From: Lichenostomus cassidix
Taxonomy: Eukaryota > Chordata > Aves > Passeriformes > Meliphagidae
Assembly: GCA_008360975.2 (NCBI GenBank)
Contig: CM039184.1
Span: 45,145,797-45,209,796, forward strand
DNA length: 64,000 nt
Direction of reading: 5' to 3'
Shown here in pieces: positions 49,313 to 62,036 of this stretch (position 1 is the first letter of the stretch; every line of letters begins with the position of its first letter). The translations under genes were made by a program, and so were the position numbers. The notes under the pieces were generated by a model. The model saw only the letters and a program-made list of their open reading frames with translations. It was not told where the DNA came from and made no database searches.

Positions 49313-51984
49313 CTTTTGTCTGGTAGGGACAAGCATATGAAAACACAACAGGAAAGATGACAACCATGCAAATTGGGAAAGACAGCTGCCTACAGATTTC
49401 TTATTTAAAGGACAGCTCTGCCTGGGTAAGTGAGCTCTGTAGGAGAGGCGTGTTTCCTCTCCAGTTCCCGGGCAGTGCCCAACTCAGTCAGCAGCACCTT
49501 TTGGTGGAGGCAGGATCCCACTGTACAGATAACAGCAGTTACAGGAATACAGCTCTTTATCTTGCCAGATGAAGTTGTAAGAGCAGCTGAAAATTAGCTA
49601 ATAACAAGCACAGTTGTGCTAGGTAGGAACAAAGAGCTAGCAATCCTGGCCGTCTGTTTTCTGTAGAGAATTAAAGAACAGCCGCAGAGGTCATGTAGAG
49701 CACAGTACCTCCTTTGGCACAACATCCCAACTTTCCTAAGTCAGTAATTTAGAGCTGTTTGGGTATTATTTACATTTCATAACATTGTGCACCTGTGTGT
49801 AAACAGTTGAAGTCTGAACTCCAGGCATAGCACCTCCCACTACATTTATGTTAATAGCTCTGCAAGTGAGTAGATGTACTTCAGTAGCTGTACTATAAGG
49901 CACCTCTTTTAGGGTCAGCCCCTGAGAAAGGTGCTCTCTACCTCTTTCCTGCTGTCATTATTGTGTGAATGGTCAGAGGCACATCTCTTAGACCTAGTAG
50001 CTCATTGTCCTGGGTATTTGCACTTCAGGCATTAGAAGGCAGCTGTTGGACTCTTGCTTCAGGTTGGGTTTAGGCCACTTGGAATTGCATAGTTTCCCTG
50101 AGGAGCAGTGACAACTGTGACTGGCATTCCTTGGAGTGGAAGAGCTCAGATACCTTAAACTTGATTAGGAACCAGCACTGGAGAACTGGCAAAATTCACA
50201 GAGGGAAAATTAAACATTTTGGAAAGTCTGGGAAGGAAAATAAATATGCAAGCTACAGAAACCAGGAAAAAAAGGACAGAGTAAAAAAGAGATTTGACAA
50301 TTGTTCAGGGACTTACAAAAGAGGCCACATCTGTACTGGCACTATCCCAAGCTATGAACAGGTCTGACAACCACAGAAGAAGCTTTCCCCATGCAAAGAC
50401 TGGAGATATGTTTAGTGGAAAGGGTGCAGTGCAAACTAGCTGCACTTTCTTTTGCCTTATGTTCATATGGTTCCCATTTATTGGGTGGAATTGAATAGCT
50501 GCAGACTTGCCACTCTCAGAGGAAAGAGATCATCTTACTGTAAAAGTCTTGGGGGCAATTTTGCTTGAATGTATGAGAAGGATGCTTTGGCCATGATTTG
50601 TGAAACCTTGAGCAGGGCACAGCAGGAAGTGCAAGGTGGTTTTGCTTCAGTGCAAGGGTGAATGAAGGGCATCTGTGGACACAAATATCATTCAGCTGCT
50701 GGAGCAGCCTTCACTGAGCAGAAACAGCCTGGTGCTCTGATATCCACTGCATGGCTTTGTCAAAATAGGGTCAGAAACAGAAGAGTGTTGTGAGAAGAAT
50801 TCATTTGATTAGGGATTCTGGACATGGAAAGAAGACTGTTTTCTATCAGCCTTTCTCAGGTCCAAGCTGTGGGAAGAAATGGGCCTGGTGCCACTCAGTG
50901 CTGGTACAGGCAGGGTCAATGTCAGTTGCAATTCTTCCCTCTATCATCCCTCTTCCATTTGCCCCATGTCCACATCTGTCAGGTTTTGGTCTTTCACTTT
51001 AGACTCCAGCGGCTGAGTTTAAGCTACTAGCTGAGACAAAAAATGGGTTGGTATCCCTTGTGGCTGGGAAAAGAGGCTGAAAACATGAACCTGAGATGTG
51101 CCAAAGCCAATGAAAGAATTCAAAATTTAAATTGCACATGGACTTTTTAAGTGTTTTTCCAAATTTTTGAATGCTAATTCAGAAATAACTGAGTAACTCA
51201 CACTAATCAAATTATGCAGACAACTCTCCCTGCCAGCATTAAGCAAAGTAAAACCCTAATATTATTTATTTAACTGCAGAGAGTTTGGAGGAACAAAATA
51301 GTTAAGTGAAGGATACCATTTAGCTGTTGTCAAAGACTGCCTGTTTCAGGGGTAAAATTGAAGGCTTAAAAGAAGTGAAACCCTTTGTATACCAGGTGGA
51401 AAAACTCCATTCTCCAAGCTTATTTCTCACTGTGCTAAACAATCCCATAATTTCTGTGTGCTTCAGATTAATCAGAACTGTCAGATTTAGTAACTTACTT
51501 TTTTTTGTATTCCTTTTTTGACAAAGTTACTCTTGAACTGAGCCTTTCTCCAAAGTATACAACTATTTTTAATAAACTATTATCTCATGAACAAATTCTC
51601 CTCAAAAATTTTCTTCATCAAGTGCTAAAACATAGATACTAATGACATAAAATTCTGATCACATTCAGACTTGAGCAGTATCTATTGACATTGCTCTGCT
51701 TTGGAGGTGTAATGCTCTGTAACAGACAAGGGAGCTAATAAACCAGTGTCTGCATCAGTCATGTTGGAGAGGAGAGTCAATGTGGCTTCTGCAGAATTAA
51801 CTCTGACACATGAGTGGTCAGTAAGTAGAGTAGGGAAGGTGCCAGAAATCAACTGTCTTCAGCTGAGACCCTCCAGATAATATGCTTGCATTTCATCCAC
51901 CACCATCACCCAAGGCTTGTGCATAAACTGCATAGCCACTGGTCAGTATGGAAAGTTCACTTTCAGATTACTAGCTGGTTACAA
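49313..51984. other. Non-coding DNA, no feature seen
   Basis: The lysine-rich 78-codon frame at 50131-50367 (plus) comes from an A-rich stretch and matches nothing I know. No repeat ends. Confidence 0.4.
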
Positions 51985-52022
51985 ACGAGGACATATTAAA
52001 AATACGAGGACATATTTAAAAA
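51985..52022. repeat. Tandem duplication, 19-bp period
   Basis: ACGAGGACATATTAAAAAT at 51985-52003 is followed directly by ACGAGGACATATTTAAAAAG, a nearly identical second unit with one extra T. This is consistent with replication slippage. Confidence 0.85.
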
Positions 52023-53073
52023 GCAAGCTACCAAAAATAGTCACAGGCACTCAATGCAAGTGTGCTTCAATTTCTCCAGGCATGCTGAAGTGTGATACTA
52101 TGGATTGTTTTTGCCACTTCTCTCCTATTTGGACTGTAGAGCAAAAGGTTTACACTGAGTAGTAACTCAATTACAGTCCCAGGAGTGAATGAAACATGAG
52201 TGAGGAAGATAGTATTAGGAAACTGCACCACTACTCTCAGATTTCTTTGGCTTTATTTTGACAGCTGAATTAACATGAGTTATCTCTGCTCAAGTGAACT
52301 TCCCCCAGCATAGCACAGCTTACTCGAGAACAGTCATACTGCAAAATTATACTGGAGCACCGTAAATGAATTAAGGGATCAACAATGTGCCTGTATAGCA
52401 GCACAGAGAGATTAACTTGGCAAAACTAAATATTTTACCCCTTCATTATAACTTGACACAAATTGCACAGGTTAAAATGTACCATCATTTTTAAACTAAT
52501 GTTTTTCTTTATGGTTGCATGTTTGGTTAGGGCTGAAATTTTAGTTTTGGCTCAAATTAATTCTATGCTGAAGATAAATGCTTTGATTAGCAGTTTATAG
52601 AAAAGTGTATTTTTGAAGAACTTACTTCAGCTTCCTTCTAAGGGATCTCAGAGCAGCTCTGGGAGCTCTCTCCAATGTCTCCTGGGGTTTAATGTTTTGC
52701 CTCTCATTCATTCTGCTGAAGAACTGCTTTTGGAAGGAAAGATCACATCCCACATTCTTTGTTTACACATATCTCATTTTGCCCTGGAAAGAGAAAGGAA
52801 AGTTGTGTCTGACAGACAAAATGAGATTGGAAAATTAGCAGGATACTTGAGAGTGATGTTAAAATTGCTTTCCTCAGCCAGAGCCCACGAGCACCTGGGT
52901 GCAGTTGAGGGAGATGGTTCAAAACCTCTTGTTTTAAAGCATTATGGAGCCCCCAGGAGCATGTGTTTGACACACAGAGACAGAAATGGGAGGCAATGAA
53001 CTTAGTGGAAGTTGTTGTTAATTTAACCTCCCCTCCCAAAAAACACCACAGAAAAAACAACACCTTTCCCCCT
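52023..53073. other. Non-coding DNA, no feature seen
   Basis: A 128-codon plus frame (52613-52999) is opposed by a 121-codon minus frame whose N-terminal glycine run is simply the C-tract read in reverse. No domain recognised. Confidence 0.4.
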
Positions 53074-53098
53074 CCCCCCCCCCCCCAAAAAAAAAAAA
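53074..53098. repeat. Homopolymer junction: C13 followed by A12
   Basis: Thirteen consecutive C (53074-53086) run straight into twelve A (53087-53098), preceded by C-rich 'ccccct'. It is a likely hot spot for slippage and for assembly error, so the exact lengths should be treated with caution. Confidence 0.9.
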
Positions 53099-54920
53099 CC
53101 CACTTCATTCTGGTAAAGTCTTGAATTTTCCAAATGAGACTTCCAGGAAGGACTCTTTATCTGTGTGTTCTCCAGCACTGGCATTCTTATGTCTAGAAAA
53201 CAGGCTTCTTTTCTGGGGAGAAGTCCCAGCTGCAGACAGCCTAATTTGTTCTTGGCACATCCCAGGATTTGTGTTGCTATGGGGGTCAGAACTGTAATAA
53301 TTCACAAATCCATCTTCTGAGCTGGGCTCAATTAGTGAATCCTCTTTTTTTTCCCCCACTTTTCCAGTTGCCTTTTGGGATAGGTAGAGCCTTCCTTGAG
53401 CAGAGCAGGGAGTATTGGAGCATGTTGTATGGCACTATGCCTAGCAATGTCACTGGAAGGAGCAGGACAACATTGTCTCTGCTTTTATCAGGAACAGAAA
53501 TGGGGCTTGGCTGGAGAAGCTGCTCATCTCCTCTGCACCCTTGATTGTACATGAAGAAATTGCATTTCCCTTGCTGGCATTTAAAATGCTTTATTCCATT
53601 ATTTACAAAATCTGCAGGAAATGAACCCTTTTCATTCAAGACTGGGGCTCCTGTCCCTGTGTTTCCTCCTTGCTCTAGACCTGGCAGAAGGCAGCCAGGG
53701 GAATATAAATTCCTCCTGTCCAAGGAAGGACCCATCCCGACATTTGGCCGGGCAGCTCCCAAAGGGATGGGAAGTTGAGGAGCCATCAGCCTGCAGCACA
53801 GGCATAAGAGCTGCATCTTCTCAGGGGGCTGCTGTGAATTTCTCTGAGGTCTGGGGCAGGTTATGTCATTGCTGCCTGCCTCAGTTTGCCTGGGCTGTGC
53901 ATAAACAGTGGAAATAGCCCCAGGTGGGAGCTAGATACAGCGATTGGAGCTTCACAGTTCTGGGATCTGTGAAGCTGCTCCTAAGTGTTTCAGTTGCCAT
54001 TATTCATAAGCTACAGCTGTGTGCTTTAAAAACACTTAAGACTTGGCCATATCAAAATGGATGTTGACCAGACACAGTAAAATATATACCCACCTAATCT
54101 CAAAGTTGATTTAAGCTTCCCAGCTACTTCTAGGTGTTAGAGCAAAGATAAGAAAGAGAGCTGCTGAAAATATTTAAAATGGCAAGGAATTTCTCTTCTC
54201 TCTTCCCAGAAGCAGATGGACTATTTTTACTCCTTCATTCTGAGCACATTGACTTTGTGAGGAGAAATTGGATAAAAAATATTACGTTTTTACAGAATTG
54301 TGAGAATCTGAAGGACTTTTGCATGTAATTGGCAACTGTCAGCTAGAACTAACTGCCTCTGGTGGCTCCAGCGATAAGGAAAGGTCACATTTCATGCAAC
54401 TAAAGATTCATTACTTGGCAAAATCCAGACCCTAGTGTCCTCAAAGCATGCGCTGACTTGCAGTAAGACCTGATATAGGAAATGTGGTTACAGGATTGCT
54501 CAGGTGTATAGAGTCTCTCTAAAGGCAGTATGAATGTATATGTGTTCTCTACCTCTTTCTGTGTTGTTGGTTGAGGTCATAGTCTGTTTGGGCTTTTTAT
54601 GAAGCAATGTGCAGTTGCGGAAGCATGAAAGGAAATTCTCTTTAAATAAGATATTTCACTGCTATTACACTGATAGTGGGGAAAGTATACAATATGTCAG
54701 CATTTCTCCTTTGCTGCCATTAATGGCACAGCCATTAAAATCTTAAGCCACTGATATATATGAATATTAAGAAATACTAGTTTTTATAACAGTAAGTAAA
54801 ACCTCTTTGTTCAGTAATAATTCAATTTCTCAGTATTATTTATCTGTATGCGTGTGTTTGCTGGCATTAGAAAGTTAAGAAATCAAAAGTCAGAAACCTG
54901 TTTGACATGTGTATATATAT
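53099..54920. other. Non-coding DNA; 162-codon minus frame without support
   Basis: The minus frame 53328-53816 is the second longest in the window. It is overlapped by plus frames of 77-98 codons and shows no recognisable domain, signal peptide or repeat. The raised GC of this segment explains long chance frames. Nothing else seen. Confidence 0.4.
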
Positions 54921-55885
54921 AGAATTACAAAATTATGGAATCATTTCAATTGGAAAAGACCCTTAAGGTCATCAAGTCCAACCATTAACCCTGCATTGCC
55001 AAGCCCAACACTAAACCATGCCTCTCAGTGCTATGTCTACATGTCATTTAAATAAACCCAGGGGTGGTGTTTCCACCACTTCCCTGGGCAGCCTGTTTCA
55101 ATGCTTTACCATCTTTTAAGAGAAGAAATTTTTCCTGATATCCAATCTAAACCTCCCCTGGCACAACGTGAGGCTATTTCCTCTAATCCTGTCACTTATT
55201 ACCTGGGAGAATTGAGTGACCCCCACCTGGCTACAACCTCTTTTCAGGTAGTTGTAGAGAACAATAAGGTCTCCCCTGAGCCTCCTTTTCCTCCAGAATA
55301 AACAATTTCAGCCCCCTCAGCCACTCCTCATAAGACTTATGCTCCAGAGCCTTCACCCACCAGTCTTGTTGCCCTTCTCTGGACTCGCTCCAGCACCTCA
55401 ATATCCTTCTTGTAGTGAGTGGCCTAGAACTGGACACAGGATGTGAGATGCAGCCTCACCAGTGCCAAGTAAAGGCTGACAATCAGTGTGTCCTGATCCT
55501 GCTGGCCACACTGTTGCTGATCCAGGCCAGGATGCCATTGACCTCCTTGGCCTTCTGGGCACACACTGGCTCATGTTCAGCTGCTGTCATCAGCACCCCC
55601 AGTCCTTTTCTGCTGGGCAGTTTTCCAGCCACTCTGCCCCAGCCTGTGGCACTGCCTGGGGTTGGTGTGAAGCATTTTGCCTTGGTGAATCTCATACAAT
55701 TGGCCTCAGCCCATCAATCCAGCCCGTCCAGATCTCTCTGCAGAGCCTTCCTGCTTTCCAGCAGATCAGTGCTCTCACCCAACTTGGTGCTGTCTGCAAA
55801 CTTAGTGAGGGTGCCTTTTATTTCCTCATCTAATCCTTCTGGGAAATACATTAGACATAACTGGAAGGATACTAAACAGAACTGA
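54921..55885 (-). mobile_element. CR1 LINE, about 965 bp from reverse-transcriptase palm to 3' end, inactive
   Basis: The largest CR1 piece, 5'-truncated, sense on minus. The plus strand opens with the antisense tail AGAATTACAAAATTATGGAA. Translating minus gives ORF2 pieces in order: GTLTKFADSTKLG (about 55770-55818), LLESRKALQRDLDGLD, ANGILA/NSVASR-like sequence (NGILAWISNSVASR, about 55490-55540), LEHKSYEEWLRGL (about 55310-55350), then the 3' end. FADSTKL (55780-55800) is the reverse-transcriptase active-site box, normally FADDTKL. Its second metal-binding Asp is Ser, so the enzyme would be dead even without the frameshifts that separate the blocks. Just upstream 'cagttctgtttagtatcctt' is a trace of the GPVLFNIF region, where similarity ends. 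Several antisense and out-of-frame ORFs here (156, 115, 99 and 70 codons) are artefacts of the repeat. Confidence 0.95.
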
Positions 55886-58800
55886 ATGATACACATATAA
55901 AAAGTACTTGCAAACAGAAATATTGTTTCAGGTTGTATGTTAACAGCTATTGAAAATATATGGACAAAGGGTTGCAAAATATCTTTTATTAGAGTTCTGA
56001 TAATTGTTTCCACCTAATGAGATGCTTTAAACAAGCAGTTAGCCCAAAATATTACATAGCAAGCAAGAATTGCCCATTGTGTCAAAGTTCACCAGTGGGG
56101 TAAACTGTGAAGTATACCTTGGGGACAGAGCCAATAGAGGGGAGCTTAAAGAACTGGATTTAACAGAGAAATTACAATCATTCAGAACAATACAGGTGAA
56201 GGTATAAAATATAATTGGTTAGGGACATTGTCTTTTAGTAGTAGTAGACATCAGTTAGTATAAACAGGCTGGGTAAATAGAGACAGTGGAATATTTGACT
56301 TATCAATTTTGATTCAGTAGAACAGTCGTGTTATATATTATACTGGGACTTTTATTTATTTAGAATACCTTGCATATTATCATTTATTTTGTTTGTTTAT
56401 CGAGAATTTTGCAAATATACAGTGATAAGAAAACAACAGCAAGTAAATAAGTAGAAATTCAATCAATACTATCCAGTGGAAATAGTTGTAAAGGAAGTTA
56501 AGAAGGAGCATATGCAATAAAATGGCTGGAGGGAAGGAATAAGTGCATGAGAACTGATGGATTTGGTTTCCTATAGATATGTGTCTCACATGTACTAAAA
56601 ATCTCCCTATTACCTGCACTTTTGTAGTTCAAAGTTAATAATGTGATGGGAAACATTTTCATGTCATTATTTAAGAGGTATTTTTATTGAGGTAAAAGCT
56701 GTGAATTCAGTGTAACACAGCATAGGGAACAAAAGCTGATGCATCAAATATGCAGACATACAGCACACAGCAAAAGTAGCAAAGCTGAGTTCAAAATTCA
56801 TGGCTATTTTTGTTTCCCATTTATTTAGGCATCTTGGCAGACACAACACAGTTTTTTGAAATTGTTTCTGGTTAGTTCAGCACATCCCTGTCTTAAATCC
56901 TCTCCTGGAGCGCAAGTCACACTGCCTGCAAAAGCTCTGTGAAGGAGAACTAATCAACTGTGAGCTCCCCTGTGGATGTGACCTCTGTCAACAAGCTGTT
57001 TATGATTCCCAGAATGGATTTAAATGGATACCAGTTCTTCTTCTGCTGTGAGAAGCTGTTGACATGGTTGCAGTTGATTAAAAAATAATCCCTATATCTT
57101 ATAGGAGAGTCAGTGAATCATTGCTTTACTTAGGGAACCTTAAGATCAACACCTCACCCTCTGAACAAAAATAAAGGACAACAAAACCACCTCTGGGACA
57201 TGCTGGTGATGCCCACACAGAGCAGTTTCCCATAGATTTTCCACTGCTGAGACAGACATCCGAAGGATTTTCTCTTCCTTTTAACATAAGGAGCAATGAA
57301 ATAAATGTCTACTGCTTTATTCACTGGATAAGGCAGGGAATGGATCAAGCGGAGGAAGGCGAGGAAGTTCTCCTTGCTGTGTTTCTGAACAGGCTCTTTC
57401 CCAAGACAGCAGAGGTCAGTGTGCTCATTAGGAAAGAAGTAGAGAAATCAGAATGCACTTGGGATATTTCAATCCTCAGCTGACAAAAACAGTGTCTTTC
57501 TTCCTCCGGAAAAGAATTGCTAATTCAGATTAGTTTTTCTGCAGTTAAAAAACAGTATCTTTTCACCAGTATTAAATACAAAATCTGCATTTAAGAAGAA
57601 TCCTCTGAATTCTCACAGCCATTAACCTAAAGAAGTTATTAAAAAGCATTTGGGGTTGGAGACTCCACAAATTCATTTCTGTCACTTGGAGGACTGGAGG
57701 GTGTACAACAGACTGTGGGCAGGTTTCAGTCTTTGCCCTAGCATACCTAAAAGCTTGGTAATGTAAAATGTAATTTGCAAGAGCAGCCCAGGACTGTTTA
57801 TTGTCATGTGTATTTCTCACAAGAGAGCTGCAGTTTTAAACATGATAAATTTGACACTATTTTCTGAGATATCAGGAAATGTGCTTGGGTTCCCAGGTAG
57901 CCTTTGTGCAGCATCTTTCAGATGACCCTGGTTAGACTTGGGAATGGTGTGACACCGGAGAGGTGAAAGACTGGGGAACAAACAGAAACCACAGTATGCT
58001 TTGTATACAGTCAAGCAATTGCTTTCAGTCTTTGGTGCCACCTGTGCTATGTTACCTACCGTCAACATTATAAGTTTCTATCCTTTCTTAAAATTATAAA
58101 ATCAAATCTGTATTTGTTTTGACAGCTGACATTGAAACTTAATTTTTTCCTACCTCATAGGAAAAGAAAATAAGCTGTTGCTTGCTTGGTTGTCCAGCTG
58201 CTAATTTTTTGTCCAAACCCAGCAGGCTGAAGCTGGAACAGGAGAGGGCAGTACAGGAGTGTCTGAGCACCCAGACTGTCAGAGGAAAATAGGGTGAGCA
58301 GGGATACAGGCATTTAGGAAGCATGTTTTGTTCTCATTAGTGACAAGAGAGAAGCTCTTAAAACTCCATTTGCTTTCTTCAGATAAATGTTTTTGTATCA
58401 TAGACACACTGTAAATTAAATTCAGAATTGTTTAGTGGCTAACACTAAAGGATGCTATTATTTCTGTTGACATGTTGGGTTTATTTATTGTGATAAGAGA
58501 GGACCATTTCTTATGGGGACTGAAAAAAGCAACGCAGCAACTTGTAATTTAGCTAAGGATAATCTGGGATATTAGACACATGTATTCAGGTATCTTTTCT
58601 GAGCTGCAATAAAATCAGTGTTTCATCCCTCCATCCAGCTGCATGTGTTGGGATTTGCAGTGTGGCTGAGCAGGGGGAATGTGCTGAGGCACTGCTTAAT
58701 CCAGAGGCACTCCAAGCATGTGCTATGAAGTGAGGAGAGACAGTTTTGCCCTCTGACACAGGACAGCAGTTGAGCCTTTTAGTGCAATTCTTTCACAGAA

Positions 58801-59732
58801 CAGTGGTGCTGTAATGTCTCCTCAATGATGTACAGCTCAACAGGCACATGAATAAGCACCCGGTGTTGCTGTGCATCCTGCAATCCTAATTCCCCCACCT
58901 CTCCTGGAAGGAGGCTCACCTGCTGAGCTTTCTCTCTGACTCCCACCGAAACAATCTATCTCTTACAGGGTGATTTGGGTGACTGGAGGCAGAGGAAGAA
59001 GGTGATCCTCCAGACGGGAGGAAATCCCCCCCTCTCCCCTCTACAAAAGCATTTGAAACACAATTTTAAAAGCACAAGGCCAGCTCATCGATGGGAGTGG
59101 GAATTTGGCAGTCTGGTCTTTTGACACAGAAGACTTACTGGACTGGTGTAAGGCAAATTGGTCAGCTGAGCTACAGCCTTTTTTTAGTCTTCAGAGATTG
59201 TCTTGGATGTCGCACTCTTCCTGAAAATCCCTTTATTTCTTGTACTATGGAAGCCTTATATTAGCATAACAAAGAAGGATGCAATTACTTCCAACTACCT
59301 GGTTTGAAGAACCTGTTAGAAAAGACCTGGTCATAATTTATGGTAGCACAGATCTATTAGGGGTCACTATGCCACCTGATGGTGTACAAGCAGTTGTCAA
59401 TACAAGGAAAAGAGAAACTTCTGCTCCTTAAATCCCTCCTAACATCCATGTGCCAAGCACTGATACAGAACTTAGCATGGGGATGCATCTTAACTCTGCA
59501 TGCCTCAACCCAGTTGTATCCAGTTGTATCAGTTTTGAAGACCCAAACCTACAGATACAGGACAGAGAAGGACTATAGTGAACCCGTATACATTTACTGC
59601 TGTCTTTATTTTGCAAGCTTCGCTATTGTGAACTGATGGTGGGTCTTTTCTACTCACATAGCTAAATAAAAATATGAAACACAGTAAGGGCATGGAAATA
59701 AAAAGCAGGCAACAGAATTTGCCTTGGGGCTT
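55886..59732. other. Non-coding DNA, no feature seen
   Basis: A (TAG)4 run lies at about 56238-56249 and a 10-bp tandem repeat (CCAGTTGTAT) at about 59512-59531. Frames are 85 codons or fewer. No retroelement ends recognised. Confidence 0.4.
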
Positions 59733-59822
59733 TTTTTTGTGGTTGTTACTGTGGGGTTTTTTTGTTTTTTTAAGAGGAGATGTAGAGAGGAACACAATCA
59801 AAACAAAACAAAACAAAAAAAA
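59733..59822. repeat. T-rich then A-rich low-complexity tracts
   Basis: T-runs with G at about 59731-59771 are followed by (CAAAA)n at about 59799-59822. The two tracts are roughly complementary and could fold back, and they produce a phenylalanine-rich frame that is not a gene. Confidence 0.75.
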
Positions 59823-61878
59823 GGATCTGTTCAAAGACTGACCTTAATGACATTAGTGATTCCTTGAGCACAAGTCTAATTTGCTTTGTACATCCTTGTA
59901 GAAAAAGGGTGACTTAGACTCACTCACAGATGTTTTTTTCATTCTTTCTTTTTCCTTTTCAGAGACATCCTCTAACAATCTCCTCCCTCTTTTATCCTAA
60001 CAATTCTGAAATGTTTACTTCCACACCATTATCTTTTATGGAACTTAGCAGCACAGTCATTTGTTATTTTTAGAGCTTTTCAAACAACAGAAGGTTTCAT
60101 CGCAGTTTTGCACATCTTTGCTGCCTCCTAATGTTACTTTTCTTTTATTAAATCACTTAGCTCAGTTTGTGTATCATAGCATTTTCTCTTTGAGTGAAGT
60201 AACTTTCTGCTTCCCTTCTGCTTATTCTCCATACACACTGTCACATCTCATGCTGCGAATACAGCTTGATGTGCTGGAGACTCATTCTTGTCTGGTCCTG
60301 TGATATGAATTAGTCATTGGAGGGCATTTTTGGTTTAATTTCAGTGAGAAGGAATTCAGTTCATGCACTCCAAGGTTACTTTCTAATGCAAATCAAAGCA
60401 CAGCAAATGGGAACTAGAAGTAGATTGAAATTCCTAATCCAAACTAAAATCTAATGTAGATGCAACTAATGGGATTTAATGCCTGGACCATAAAGGTACT
60501 TTTAAAAGTGAATCAGAATTACTTCTCAGCTTCTCTACATGCATTTTTTAAGGGAACACACAACTGGCTTTGAGCACAGTCATGCGTGGATAACTGGAGT
60601 GACACCACCACCTAATGTCTGTCCTGGCTTAGCTAGCTGGTTGTGTGATTTATATTTTTTATGTAATGTTTAGGTCTATTAGGTATTCTTAGGCTTGGAG
60701 TTTGAGTAGCATAAGTTTTTTGGTATAAAACTTGTTTTGTATAAAGTATTTTCTTTTAAAGATAATAGTGCTGGTAAATATAGATATATTAGAAATAAAC
60801 ATTATTGGGGGCAGGGTTTGTAGGACATGACAAAAGCCTTATCTTCATCTGATTTCTAAAATGTTCATGCTCAAGCACTGGGAATCAACAATCTGATCCC
60901 AAGCTCTCTTACCAGGTAGATTTAAAAGCATAAAAAATCTGCATGAACAGTGCTGACCTCTTTTCAGCCTACACAGATTTACTGCTAAATATACTGCATC
61001 AGTAAACTTCACCTCAAGGGGGAGGAGAAAAAAGCTCTATGGAAATGATGCAACACAATTTGACAAATTTAAGTTCTTGACTTGAGAAAGCCCTTTAATT
61101 TGTTAAAAGCACAAGTGGGTATGTTCTGAAACACTACCAAATAACAGATAATTGCCTGCGCTCAGTGTGTTCATCAGCTTTCTACAAAGGATCTCTTTTA
61201 GCACATTTCTACATTACTAAACATACAATTCTTAATTCTTCCTAATATTTTTTTTCTGTTAGTTAGCTTCTCAATTGCAAAAGCTCTTTTTAAGTAACAA
61301 ATAGAAGCTGATGAGACTCATGCTATTACCCAAGGGAGGAAGACTGGGTAGACAGCTACCTTTAAAAAGTCTTCTGCTTCTTTCTAAATTTTCTGTTTTC
61401 CCTGAGGCCATGCCTTGAACATCAGAGGTCAGAAGGCAGCATTAAGGCTGGGAGTGGTTGTATACAATGGCATGCCCCTTTTCAGTCTAATGAATGTGTA
61501 GAGGGATCATTTCAAGTAGTTTATAGAATTGTGGGTTGTATTGCTGTTTCTTTGATGTAGCTTTTTCACACTGACTTGTGCTAAAATTCATGCTTTCTGT
61601 CCTTAGGCTGGGGAATCTCCTACATGTCTGTCAGAGCAATTGTCTTAATTCCTTTCATTTGAAGGATATTGCAGTATTGAATTACCAAAGGGATTTCTCT
61701 AAAGAAAGGAGAGAAAAGAGAGAAGACTTGGGTAAAGCCTGTACGGAAGCATTGACCAAACATTTACTTGGTCTTTGCCCAGAGCTGTCTGATCACACCG
61801 CAGAAGTACCCCTTTCTTACCTGTAGCTGCAAACTGCCCTGAAAATATTGTTAAAATGTGTTCAGTGTTTTTAAAGTC
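59823..61878. other. Non-coding DNA, no feature seen
   Basis: Frames of 80-82 codons (60061-60303, 61578-61826) have no recognisable domain. The stretch ends at the target duplication of the LTR. Confidence 0.4.
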
Positions 61879-61950
61879 ATTGTGATGCCTAAAGTGCTGG
61901 TAAAAATGAGACGCAGACACTGCAGTATAGGGAAAAGGGTATTACCTTGG

Positions 61951-61956
61951 TTTAAT
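61951..61956 (-). terminator. Polyadenylation signal of the solo LTR
   Basis: ATTAAA on minus (TTTAAT on plus), followed in minus sense by 'ccaaggtaataccctttt' and about 68 bp to the LTR end. ATTAAA is the commonest variant of AATAAA. A GT/T-rich downstream element is only weakly present. Confidence 0.45.
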
Positions 61957-62028
61957 ATGATCCCAGGTGCACCATTGTCAAAGGTGGCACCACGACGAAA
62001 AGAGGCTCCCGGGTACAACGCGTATACA

Positions 62029-62036
62029 ATTTTATG
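62029..62036 (-). promoter_or_regulatory. TATA-like box of the solo LTR
   Basis: On minus the bases read CATAAAAT, about 73 nt upstream of the ATTAAA signal, with an inverted CCAAT a short way further upstream. This spacing suits an LTR promoter with a short R region. Activity is not shown. Confidence 0.4.

Noticed and set aside
52743..53108. 121-codon minus frame with an N-terminal Gly run
   Set aside because: The glycine run is the C13 tract read in antisense, and the frame is opposed by a 128-codon plus frame.
53328..53816. 162-codon minus-strand open frame
   Set aside because: Overlapping plus-strand frames, no recognisable domain and no splice or promoter context. Local GC explains the length.
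54716..54727. 12-bp palindrome GCCATTAATGGC
   Set aside because: Palindromes of this length are expected by chance in 64 kb.
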